Positions 1-6,221 of a DNA stretch of 6,878 bases are shown one piece after another (position 1 is the first letter of the stretch; each line of letters opens with the position of its first letter). The notes under the pieces were generated by a model that did no database searches, was not told where the DNA came from, and was given only the letters and a program-made list of their open reading frames with translations. Made by a program: the position numbers and the translations under genes. Source of the DNA: JBKJUK01 sp046590705 (lineage in GTDB: Bacteria > Acidobacteriota > Thermoanaerobaculia > Gp7-AA8); the NCBI GenBank assembly GCA_046590705.1, contig JBKJUK010000151.1, positions 1 through 6,878 of the forward strand, written 5' to 3'.

Positions 1-1727
1 ATGTTGATGTTCGGCATCGTGATCGGCATGTAAAGCAGCGAACCTTCGTCGAGAGGAGGCATGAACTCTTTACCGAGGCTCATCATCATCGGGATCGCGA
101 TGATCAACGCGGCGACGTTCAGACCGAGCATCAGCTTTCGATTGTGAAGCGACCATTCGAGAAACGGTTTGTAGATGCGGGTGAAGAAGCGATTCACAGG
201 ATTCTGCGATTCGCTGCGCAGTTTTCCGCGCAGCAGGAACGTCATCAACACAGGAACGAGCGTGATCGCCAGAATCGAAGCTCCGAGCATTGCGAACGTC
301 TTGGTGTAGGCGAGAGGCCGAAAAAGCTTTCCCTCCTGGCCTGTGAGCATGAAGACAGGAAGAAAAGACACGATCATCACGAGAAGTGATCCGAAAATCG
401 CCGGACCGATCTGCTTCGAAGCGCGGATGATCGTCTCCACGCGATCCTTCCGCATCTTCTCCGTTCCCTCGGCGAGATGCCGGTGCGCGTTCTCGACCAT
501 CACGATCGAAGCGTCGACGATCTCGCCGATTGCCAGTGCGACTCCGCCGAGTGACATGATGTTCGAGGTGATTCCGAAGGCGTACATCAGAACGAAACTG
601 AAAAGAACGGAGAGTGGAAGTCCCACCAGCACGGTGAGAGCCGAACCGAAATGCAGAAGGAAGACAATGGCTACGAGCGAGACGATGACGCCTTCTTCTG
701 TGAGGGCCTTCTTCAGCGTATCCACTGCGCGTTCGATCAGTTCGGAGCGGTCGTAGGCGGTGTGAATGGTGACCCCGGGAGGCAATCCTTTTTCCAACAC
801 GGCCAGCTGTGACTTCACCCTGTCGATGACTTCCTTGGCGTTCTCGCCGTAGCGCGCGACGATGATGCCGCCGACGACTTCTCCGGTTCCGTTTTCATCT
901 AGCAGTCCGCGTCTGAGTTCAGCACCCGTACTCACCGTACCGATCGAGGAGATGGGTATGGTTGTTCCTCCTGGCGCACCGAGGGAGATGCTGGCCAGGT
1001 CTTCGACGGAGCGCAGATATCCGATCCCCCGAACGATGTATTCAGTCTGGCCGACTTCGAGGAGGCGTCCGCCGACGTCGCTGTTCGAGCGCCGCACTGC
1101 ACTGATGACGGTATCGAGCGTGATTCCGCGCGCGGCCATCTTCAGCGGGTCGAGATTGATCTGATACTGCTTGACGAATCCTCCTATCGAGGCGACCTCG
1201 GCGACTCCGGGAGTCGACTGCAGTCCGAGTTTCAGATACCAGTCCTGAATCGCGCGGAGTTGTCCCAGATCGTGCTGCTTCGAGCGAAGCGTGTACCAGA
1301 AGACGTGACCGACGCCTGTGCCTTCCGGACCGAGCCGTGGAGTGGCGCCGGCAGGGAGCAGACCAGCGATGTAGTTCAGACGCTCGAGCACGCGCGTGCG
1401 AGCCCAGTAGATGTCGACGTCATCGTCGAAGATCACGTAGACCAGCGAGAAGCCGAACATCGATTGTGCGCGTACCGATTTCAGATTTGGAAGGCCCTGC
1501 AGATTCGACGCAAGCGGGTAGGTGACCTGATCCTCGACGAGTTGAGGCGAACGACCTGGCCAGTCGACGAAGACGATGACCTGATTGTCGGAGACATCAG
1601 GAATTGCATCGAGCGGCGTGTTGAGCGTGGCCCACGTCCCGACGGCGATCAGCAGCGCATACAGTGACAGCACGATCAGGCGATTTCGAGCGGAGAGTTC
1701 GATGATGCGGCGTACGAGTGATTGCAT
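1..1727 (-). CDS. cusA: CusA-like heavy-metal RND efflux pump, inner-membrane subunit (3' end outside window)
   Basis: Proton-driven inner-membrane transporter of the HME-RND family, which with CusB and CusC moves metal from periplasm/cytoplasm to the outside. I translated 575 codons from ATG 1727; about 45% of the usual ~1040 residues lies beyond the left edge. Seen: N-terminal MQSLVRRIIELSARNRLIV leading into TM1 (about 13-33), the porter domain, TM2-TM4 (about 346-413) and the segment LLYMPITMPN at 564-573. TM4 reads GEIVDASIVMVEN with Asp405 at the same number as the proton-relay Asp of E. coli CusA. The MSLGGVALAIG lead-in (391-401) lacks the DFG of CzcA-type Zn/Co/Ni pumps, so Cu+/Ag+ is the likely substrate. 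GAGG at 1738-1735, 7 bases before ATG, supports the start. It should be coupled to cusB but is separated from it by a repeat/transposase module. The frame is intact across the window. Confidence 0.95.
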   Translation of the reverse strand, partial: MQSLVRRIIELSARNRLIVLSLYALLIAVGTWATLNTPLDAIPDVSDNQVIVFVDWPGRSPQLVEDQVTYPLASNLQGLPNLKSVRAQSMFGFSLVYVIFDDDVDIYWARTRVLERLNYIAGLLPAGATPRLGPEGTGVGHVFWYTLRSKQHDLGQLRAIQDWYLKLGLQSTPGVAEVASIGGFVKQYQINLDPLKMAARGITLDTVISAVRRSNSDVGGRLLEVGQTEYIVRGIGYLRSVEDLASISLGAPGGTTIPISSIGTVSTGAELRRGLLDENGTGEVVGGIIVARYGENAKEVIDRVKSQLAVLEKGLPPGVTIHTAYDRSELIERAVDTLKKALTEEGVIVSLVAIVFLLHFGSALTVLVGLPLSVLFSFVLMYAFGITSNIMSLGGVALAIGEIVDASIVMVENAHRHLAEGTEKMRKDRVETIIRASKQIGPAIFGSLLVMIVSFLPVFMLTGQEGKLFRPLAYTKTFAMLGASILAITLVPVLMTFLLRGKLRSESQNPVNRFFTRIYKPFLEWSLHNRKLMLGLNVAALIIAIPMMMSLGKEFMPPLDEGSLLYMPITMPNIN

Positions 1728-1789
1728 CACGCGGCCTCGCCATGGTGTACGCGTGTCAAACGGAGGCGCGATGTTGGATCGCAGAAGTC

Positions 1790-2005
1790 GCGATGCCGCC
1801 CCTCCGGGGCTCTTGAATGTGCGCGGTGTGCGTGGTCCACGGCCTCACGGCCGTGGCTAAAGCGATGCCGCCCCTCTGGGGCTTTGAAATGGGCGTGGTG
1901 CGTGGGGTCCATGGCCTTGCGGGCGTGGCTGGAGCGGTGCCGACCCTCCGGAGCTCTTGAACGTGCGTATTGCGTGCGGTTCACGGCCATGGGGCCGTCG
2001 GCAAC
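1790..2005. repeat. Three tandem 72-base GC-rich hairpin repeats (block A, left)
   Basis: Three consecutive units begin at 1790, 1862 and 1934, each exactly 72 bases. Every unit opens with a GCGATGCCG-like lead (GCGGTGCCG in unit 3), then a hairpin (GCCCC-TCC-GGGGC in unit 1, loop TCT in unit 2, degraded in unit 3), a spacer beginning TTGAA or TTTGAAA, and a second hairpin (CCACGGCC-TCAC-GGCCGTGG in unit 1). Divergence increases from unit 1 to unit 3 while length stays fixed. A short shared lead AGAAGTC (1783-1789) precedes the first unit, as it does on the right of the transposase. Confidence 0.85.
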
Positions 2006-2043
2006 GATAAAGGTTGTAGATTCCGCGGCAGCTGCTCGCCTTT

Positions 2044-2148
2044 GAGGGCCGGAGGCCCGGCATCGCATTAGCCCAGGCCGTGAGGCCTGGGGCATGGGCG
2101 GGGCCGCAATTCTTTGAGCCCCAGCGGGGCGGCATCGCGACTCTCGCG
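2044..2148. repeat. Inverted hairpin repeat block B, left copy
   Basis: Reverse-complement version of the 72-base unit, lying just upstream of the transposase. It contains the hairpins GGGCC-GGA-GGCCC (2046-2058), CCAGGCC-GTGA-GGCCTGG and GCCCC-AGC-GGGGC. Its two CATCG landmarks, at 2061 and 2133, are 72 bases apart. It matches 2854-2958 at about 92 of 105 positions by eye, and both copies end in the same CTCTCGCG. Confidence 0.85.
2116..2142. repeat. Inner 27-base inverted repeat, left arm
   Basis: Pairs with 2704-2730 as an inverted repeat with one mismatch in 27, at the loop of the GCCCC/GGGGC hairpin. The two arms lie immediately outside the transposase, about 75 bases before its likely start and 35 bases after its stop, which suits recognition ends for an HUH transposase. 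That function is inferred. Confidence 0.75.
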
Positions 2149-2215
2149 TACCGCACGGGATCTGGTTTTCACCGAAATCGCGACACTGCCACACTCCCCG
2201 AGGTACGCTTTTCAT

Positions 2216-2668
2216 GTGGGACATACATACACATCGTTGTTGGTTCACATCGTGTTCAGCACCAAGGACCGGACTCCAATGTTGGTCCGAGAGATCGGCC
2301 CCGAGGTCGAAAAATATCTCTGTGGCGTCGCGCGTAATCTCCACGGCGACGTACTCGCGATCAACTCCGTCGCCGATCACATTCATCTGTTGGTTGGCGT
2401 GCCGGCGAACGTCTCGGTCTCGGAACTGGTTGGGAAGTTGAAGGCAAACTCCTCGCGATTCATTCATCAAGGTTGGAGTCAGCATTCGAAGTTCTCGTGG
2501 CAGCAGGGTTTCGGCGCGTTCAGTGTGGGTCGTTCGGCCGTTCCTGAAGTCATTCGATACATCGCGGACCAGCAGGAACATCATCGAGTGCGAACGTTTC
2601 AGGAGGAGTATCGGGATTTTTTGAAACGATACGAAATCGATTTCGATGAGACGTATTTGTGGACGTAG
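2216..2668 (+). CDS. IS200-like HUH/Y1 single-strand transposase (possibly REP-associated)
   Basis: Small single-domain Y1 transposase; members nick and rejoin single-stranded DNA at hairpin-bearing ends through a tyrosine-DNA link. From GTG 2216 the product is 150 residues, the usual size for this group, beginning MGHTYTSLLVHIVFSTKD. The HUH motif is His55-Ile-His57 in ADHIHLLV. The likely catalytic Tyr115 lies in IRYIADQQEHH with Gln119 on the same helix. KLKANSSRFIH (74-84), a WQQGFGAFSV block (95-104) and the C-terminal DETYLW are also typical of the group. The frame is open upstream to TTG 2114, but those codons lie in repeat B and look non-coding, so I prefer GTG 2216; GAGGT sits about 11 bases before it, a weak site. 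The gene is intact, so it may be active. It runs against the cus operon. Whether it belongs to the IS200 or REP-associated (RAYT) branch is unresolved. Confidence 0.88.
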   Translation: MGHTYTSLLVHIVFSTKDRTPMLVREIGPEVEKYLCGVARNLHGDVLAINSVADHIHLLVGVPANVSVSELVGKLKANSSRFIHQGWSQHSKFSWQQGFGAFSVGRSAVPEVIRYIADQQEHHRVRTFQEEYRDFLKRYEIDFDETYLWT

Positions 2669-2700
2669 ATGGCGATAGTCAGCACGATGTGTCGTTGAAA

Positions 2701-2802
2701 AGAAGTCGCGATGCCGCCCCTCTGGGGCTCTTGAATGTGCGCTGAGCGTGCGGTCCACGGCCTTACGGCCATGGCTAATGCGATGCCGCCCCTCCGGGGC
2801 TC
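2701..2802. repeat. Hairpin repeat block A, right copy (one full and one partial 72-base unit)
   Basis: One full unit begins at 2708 and a second partial unit at 2780, again exactly 72 bases on. It matches 1783-1884 at 91 of 102 positions by eye. The second hairpin carries a mismatch in its stem here (CCACGGCC against GGCCATGG), so this copy folds less perfectly than the left one. Confidence 0.85.
2704..2730. repeat. Inner 27-base inverted repeat, right arm
   Basis: Reverse-complement partner of 2116-2142 with 26 of 27 positions matching. It begins 35 bases after the transposase stop codon and forms the start of the right A block. Confidence 0.75.
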
Positions 2803-2853
2803 GGAGGTCGCGTGGTCCGACCAAGCCGATCCAGAATTTGAGTCGGGTCAGAA

Positions 2854-2958
2854 GAGGGCCGGAGGCCCGGCATCGGATTAGCCCTGGCCGTGAGGCCTGG
2901 GACGTGGCCGGCGCTGACAGTTTCTGAGCCCCGGCGGGGCGGCATCGCGACTCTCGCG
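2854..2958. repeat. Inverted hairpin repeat block B, right copy (outer end of module)
   Basis: Direct repeat of 2044-2148 with about 13 differences in 105 bases, most of them in the linker between the second and third hairpins. CATCG landmarks at 2871 and 2943 again lie 72 bases apart. Its end (2926-2952) pairs with 1786-1812 as the outer inverted repeat. The following 102 bases, to the cusB stop, show no repeat or gene. Confidence 0.85.
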
Positions 2959-3060
2959 GAACGACGCCCTGAATGTGCAACGCGCTCCCACAACGCTTCG
3001 CGACCGCGCAACGACCGACACAAACTCCGCCACCACACCCCATCCCCACGTGCGGAACGC

Positions 3061-4395
3061 TCACTGCGGCACCTCGGTCGAGGCATTCCGCAGCTGCGCT
3101 TCCGAGTCGAGTAGAAATCCCCCCTCAACGACCACGACCTCACCCGGCCGAATCCCCGACATCACCCTCACACTACCCGCACTCCGACTCCCGACTACCA
3201 CCTGTCGCGGTGCGTAGCTGCCATCTGCCACCTGCACCCAGACGAATTGCCGGAGTCCGCGATCGACGACGGCGCTGGCGGGGAGATTGATGGAGGGGAT
3301 TCCGGCCGAACCGAACAGTTTCACTGCGACGAACATGTCCGGCTTCAACCGCATCCCTTTGTTAGGGAGTTCGATCCGAACTCTCGTCGCTCGGCTCGCA
3401 CCGTCGACGTTTGGCTGAATGAAGGCCACTGTGCCATTCAGTTCCACACCAGGCAGCGCCGCCGAAGTGACCGACACCCGCTGCCCTGTTGTCACCCGCG
3501 AGAGGTCGGCCTCGTAAACATCGGCTTCGACCCAGACCGCGGATAGATCTGCGATCTGAAAGAGCGGCTGTCCAGCCGTTACATATTGCTGCGGCACCAC
3601 CAGCTTCTGCGTAACGATTCCAGATACTGGCGAGACGATATCCGTGGTGTACTTTCCGCCTCGGCCGCTGGCGATCGCCGCGATCTGACGTTCGGTCATG
3701 CCGAGGAGTTGCAGCCGTCGTTTGCTCGCGCCTACGAGATCGCTGGCCGCGCTGCGAGCCTGCGGAAAGCTGGAGGTCTGCATTCGCTTCCGGCCTGCCA
3801 GCGCCAGGCGATACTCCTGCTGCGTCGCGTAGAGTTCGGGTGAGTACATCGTGGCAACTACGCGACCCCGTTCCACTCGATCGCCGGTGAAGTTCACCGA
3901 CAGCTGTTCGATACGACCGCCTGTGTACGCGCTGACCTGCGCAATTCGTCGTTCATCGAGCGTGACGCGACCGCTGGTCACCAGCTGCGATGGCTCGTCA
4001 GTCAGAATGACGCGGACCGTCCGTACATTGGCCATCACTCGCTGCGCTGGTGAGAGTGAGATGCCTCCTGGCATCGGTCCGGGTGTCCCGCTGCTGCCTG
4101 GGCTCAGTTTCCCTGCAGTGGCCAGCTGGGAGGCGACGTCGTTCTGCTGCGATCCGCTCCGTTTGACGAGTCGCATGCCGCAGATCGGGCAGTTGCCATG
4201 TTTGTGTGAGGTGACCGATGGATGCATCGGGCAGTAGTAGGTCGCCTCGGCGACGTCACTGGTCTGCTCGCTCTTACCGACGGACGGTGATCGTTTGTCG
4301 TTCTGGCGCTGCTTCCAGAGAAAAAATCCGCCCGAAAACAGAACGAGCAGAAGAAGCGTGAATACAATCGTGATGATCGTACGGTTGCGGTTCAT
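3061..4395 (-). CDS. cusB: CusB-like periplasmic adaptor (membrane fusion protein) with N-terminal heavy-metal-binding domain
   Basis: Adaptor joining the CusA pump to the CusC channel and handing metal to the pump. It is 444 residues, full length for the family. Seen: N-terminal membrane anchor at about 7-27 with no lipobox; a metal-binding domain YYCPMHPSV...CPICGMRL at 53-76 with Cys55, Met57, His58, Cys69, Cys72 and Met74 as ligands; first lipoyl/barrel-sandwich half near 156-190 (YTGGRIEQLSVNFTGDRV); helical hairpin about 187-245; second lipoyl half DIVSPVSGIVTQKLVVP at 252-268; beta-barrel about 285-355; and a membrane-proximal domain ending GGFLLDSEAQLRN. ATG 4395 overlaps the cusC stop as TGATG, so the two are probably translationally coupled. 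The built-in domain points to copper/silver loading. Downstream, cusA is displaced by the repeat module. Confidence 0.94.
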   Translation of the reverse strand: MNRNRTIITIVFTLLLLVLFSGGFFLWKQRQNDKRSPSVGKSEQTSDVAEATYYCPMHPSVTSHKHGNCPICGMRLVKRSGSQQNDVASQLATAGKLSPGSSGTPGPMPGGISLSPAQRVMANVRTVRVILTDEPSQLVTSGRVTLDERRIAQVSAYTGGRIEQLSVNFTGDRVERGRVVATMYSPELYATQQEYRLALAGRKRMQTSSFPQARSAASDLVGASKRRLQLLGMTERQIAAIASGRGGKYTTDIVSPVSGIVTQKLVVPQQYVTAGQPLFQIADLSAVWVEADVYEADLSRVTTGQRVSVTSAALPGVELNGTVAFIQPNVDGASRATRVRIELPNKGMRLKPDMFVAVKLFGSAGIPSINLPASAVVDRGLRQFVWVQVADGSYAPRQVVVGSRSAGSVRVMSGIRPGEVVVVEGGFLLDSEAQLRNASTEVPQ

Positions 4396-5723
4396 CAGTT
4401 CATCCCCATGGCGGCGGTTGGTTTCGCGCCTGTACCGGACAAGTTCATGGCCGTGCTCTCGTCCCCACTCGAGGCGCCGCTTCGTGCGCCATCTTGAATC
4501 GCTTTGAAATCAGTGATCGACTTGATGTGAAGCGCGAGGAGATCGAGCTCGTCGATCTTCAGCTTCAACCACGACGTTTCTGCGGCGATCACCGCCTCGA
4601 AATTGTCTCTTCCGGCCTGATAGGCGACGAGCGAAGAGTCGAAGGCCAGCTTCGTCTGCGGCACCAGCACCTCCTCGTAGAACTTTAATTGTTCTGTCGC
4701 CTCCAGATGTCGGGACCAGGCGTTGGCGAGATCCTGTTGCAGACGGCGCCTCACGACCTCAACCTGTTGTGCTGTGGCGTCGCGTTCAGCGACGGCGGCC
4801 CGAATCTGCGGGGCAATCAGTGAGTTCCTGCGGATTGGCAACTCGATCCGCGCTACCAGACTGAACATGTCCTTGTCTTCCGGTCGCATTCCGTACGAGG
4901 CTTCGATGTTCCAGTCGGGAGTGGCGAGCAGTTTGGCGAGGTTGACCTCCTGCTCTCTCTGCGCGATCAAATTCGAGAGCTCGGCGAGAGATGGATGATT
5001 GTCTGCAAGCACTGGAGCACTCGAAATCTTTTCCTGTCCTGATCCGTGAGAGAGTTCCAGAGGCGGGATCGTCTCGGAGAGAGGAAGCCCGCATTGAATC
5101 AGCAATCGGAATGCAGCAACCCGGCGTCGTCCCTGAAGCGTGAGCAGCTGGTAATCGACCTGGCTGCGTTGAAGTTGCGCGCGGATCACGTCGGCCTGAT
5201 TGGTCGTCCCGGACTCGTAGCGAATGCGTGAGGCGCTGACGAGATTCTCGAGAACCGGCAGCAGTTCTTTCGTTGCCCTGATCTGGCTGTCTGCCGCTGC
5301 CAGGTCGTACCAGGCAAACAGAACGTCGCGACGGATCTCAGCCCGGAGGCTTGCTCGTTCGTACTCGAAGCGGCCAGCCTCGAGCGTCGCTGATCGTTTC
5401 AGCGCGTCGCGTCGCTCACGGCGTGGAAGAGACTGTGATGCTCCCACCATGTTCATGGTCATGATCGGATCGTTTGTCAGATCGATATGCTTATTGACCA
5501 CACCCGTCATGAGCATGGGATTCGGTCGCGATCCGGCTACGCGCGCCCGCTCCGCCGCCGCATCTGCGGCAGAGGCGAGGCTGATCAGTTCAGTGTTTTT
5601 ACCCAAAGCGGCAGTGACCACGGCTTTACGGTCGCGCCAGTCCAGCGACTGAGCGTGGATGGGCAGGGCAAATAGCAGGATGAAGAAAGCGGGCAGCGGC
5701 CCGTTCGACCTGAGTGAGAACAA
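4395..5723 (-). CDS. cusC: TolC-family outer-membrane efflux channel of the Cus/Czc system
   Basis: Outer-membrane exit duct of the tripartite pump, 442 residues, usual for the family. The N-terminus FFILLFALPIHAQS is a signal peptide with likely cleavage after Ala24. There is no lipobox Cys, unlike E. coli CusC, so it is probably not lipid-anchored. Two TolC-type repeats are visible: long amphipathic helices at about 78-205 (for example LRAEIRRDVLFAWYDLAAA) and about 270-410, with strand segments such as WNIEASYGM and FSLVARIELPI between them. The tail after about 415 is Gly/Ser/Thr-rich and ends AAMGMN. The start is TTG 5723; no ATG lies near the signal peptide, and GGAGG sits 6 bases upstream. 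It is TGATG-coupled to cusB. The symbol follows context; CzcC is the alternative, but the partners are Cus-like. Confidence 0.9.
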   Translation of the reverse strand: MFSLRSNGPLPAFFILLFALPIHAQSLDWRDRKAVVTAALGKNTELISLASAADAAAERARVAGSRPNPMLMTGVVNKHIDLTNDPIMTMNMVGASQSLPRRERRDALKRSATLEAGRFEYERASLRAEIRRDVLFAWYDLAAADSQIRATKELLPVLENLVSASRIRYESGTTNQADVIRAQLQRSQVDYQLLTLQGRRRVAAFRLLIQCGLPLSETIPPLELSHGSGQEKISSAPVLADNHPSLAELSNLIAQREQEVNLAKLLATPDWNIEASYGMRPEDKDMFSLVARIELPIRRNSLIAPQIRAAVAERDATAQQVEVVRRRLQQDLANAWSRHLEATEQLKFYEEVLVPQTKLAFDSSLVAYQAGRDNFEAVIAAETSWLKLKIDELDLLALHIKSITDFKAIQDGARSGASSGDESTAMNLSGTGAKPTAAMGMN

Positions 5724-5729
5724 AGAAGA

Positions 5730-5734
5730 CCTCC
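5730..5734 (-). promoter_or_regulatory. Ribosome binding site of cusC (fixes the TTG start)
   Basis: On the minus strand GGAGG is followed by six bases (TCTTCT) and then TTG. It is the strongest Shine-Dalgarno match among the operon genes and is the reason for choosing the TTG at 5723. Confidence 0.8.
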
Positions 5735-5750
5735 AGCGAGAGAACAGCGT

Positions 5751-5766
5751 GTGTCCGAAGGGACAC
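5751..5766 (-). promoter_or_regulatory. Short hairpin in the leader between the Cys-rich gene and cusC
   Basis: The minus strand folds as GTGTCC-CTTC-GGACAC, a perfect 6-bp stem with a tetraloop. It lies 16 bases ahead of the cusC ribosome site in a 67-base gap. No U-run follows, so it is not an intrinsic terminator. An mRNA-processing or stability element is possible but not shown. Confidence 0.35.
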
Positions 5767-5790
5767 GTGTGGACGCGGTTGTTCCGAAGA

Positions 5791-6138
5791 TCAGATCAGG
5801 AAGATCGAGAGCAACGCCAGACGCCGGGCGGAGTGCCCGGCTGGCCATACTGCGCGCACCTCTGCAGGTGAATGCAGGGGAGCGTCAGGGCCGTACGTTG
5901 CAGCGAAGAGTTGGCTCGCTTCGAGTGCCTCAGTGCTGAGTTGCAACGGCTGCGGGCGTAGTTCAGGTTGCTCGACCGTGCATTGCGAAGGCGTGCAGCA
6001 GTCAGGCCGACTGAGGCTCGAGCTCTGCTCGCCCTGATCGGCGCAGCAGGGGAGTTGCGCGCAGATTCCAGCAACGGCCAGACCCGGAAAGAAAGAGGCC
6101 AGCAAGAGGCTGATTGCGAAAGCAGAGAGGAAGCGCAT
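5791..6138 (-). CDS. Small secreted Cys-rich protein, first gene of the efflux operon (function unknown)
   Basis: 115 residues beginning MRFLSAFAISLLLASFF, a clear Sec signal peptide with likely cleavage AVA|GI after residue 23. The mature part carries six cysteines, Cys26, 31, 32, 47, 48 and 53, in the mirror-symmetric spacing C-x4-CC-x14-CC-x4-C. The remainder is polar and proline-containing and ends RRLALLSIFLI. I recognise no named domain. It lies 67 bases upstream of cusC on the same strand, so it is likely cotranscribed, and small Cys-rich exported proteins often accompany metal RND operons. Periplasmic metal binding or a disulfide fold are both possible and unproven. ATG 6138 is the first in-frame ATG and begins directly at the signal peptide; its ribosome site is weak. 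An overlapping plus-strand frame lacks any such features. Confidence 0.75.
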   Translation of the reverse strand: MRFLSAFAISLLLASFFPGLAVAGICAQLPCCADQGEQSSSLSRPDCCTPSQCTVEQPELRPQPLQLSTEALEASQLFAATYGPDAPLHSPAEVRAVWPAGHSARRLALLSIFLI

Positions 6139-6221
6139 GCGTCAGTTCACAAGCGTAGAGGTACACAAATCATTCCAACCATGCTTCATCTGCATTGCTG
6201 CAGCGGATTGCGAGAGCAACT

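Larger units (their letters stand above)
1783..2958. mobile_element. Composite REP-like repeat module carrying an IS200-like transposase, inserted between cusB and cusA
   Basis: Module of about 1.18 kb inside the cus operon. Layout: repeat block A (1783-2005), inverted block B (2044-2148), transposase on the plus strand (2216-2668), second A (2701-2802), second B (2854-2958). The A copies are about 89% identical over 102 bases and the B copies about 88% over 105 bases, counted by eye. B is the reverse-complement type of A, so each A...B pair is itself an inverted arrangement. Outer ends match as a 27-base inverted repeat (1786-1812 with 2926-2952), and inner ends do the same (2116-2142 with 2704-2730). 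Exact element borders and any target duplication are not evident; IS200-type elements normally make none. Whether it moved as one unit or grew by repeat accretion around a transposase is inference. Confidence 0.6.

Noticed and set aside
144..1860. Plus-strand frames opposite cusA
   Set aside because: The minus-strand CusA translation is continuous and clearly homologous through 575 codons; the plus-strand frames are its shadows.
1783..2005. CRISPR array
   Set aside because: The units are contiguous 72-base tandem copies with internal hairpins and no unique spacers, and no cas gene is present.
1857..2156. Other short frames in the repeat blocks (99-codon minus frame here, 122-codon minus frame at 2775-3143)
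   Set aside because: They are repeat translations or shadows of cusB and the insert, with no recognisable features.
1783..2958. Rho-independent terminators in the repeat hairpins
   Set aside because: The stems are strong, but no T-run follows them on either strand.
1727..3064. 445-codon minus-strand frame as a real protein-coding gene
   Set aside because: It is antisense to a well-supported transposase and made of translated hairpin repeats with low-complexity Arg/Pro/His-rich sequence; no domain is visible. It is kept only as a finding because of its overlaps with cusB and cusA.
6139..6221. Promoter or copper-responsive operator upstream of the Cys-rich gene
   Set aside because: TTGGAA with TACGCT at 15-base spacing is poor, and no CueR-, CusR- or CsoR-like dyad could be seen.
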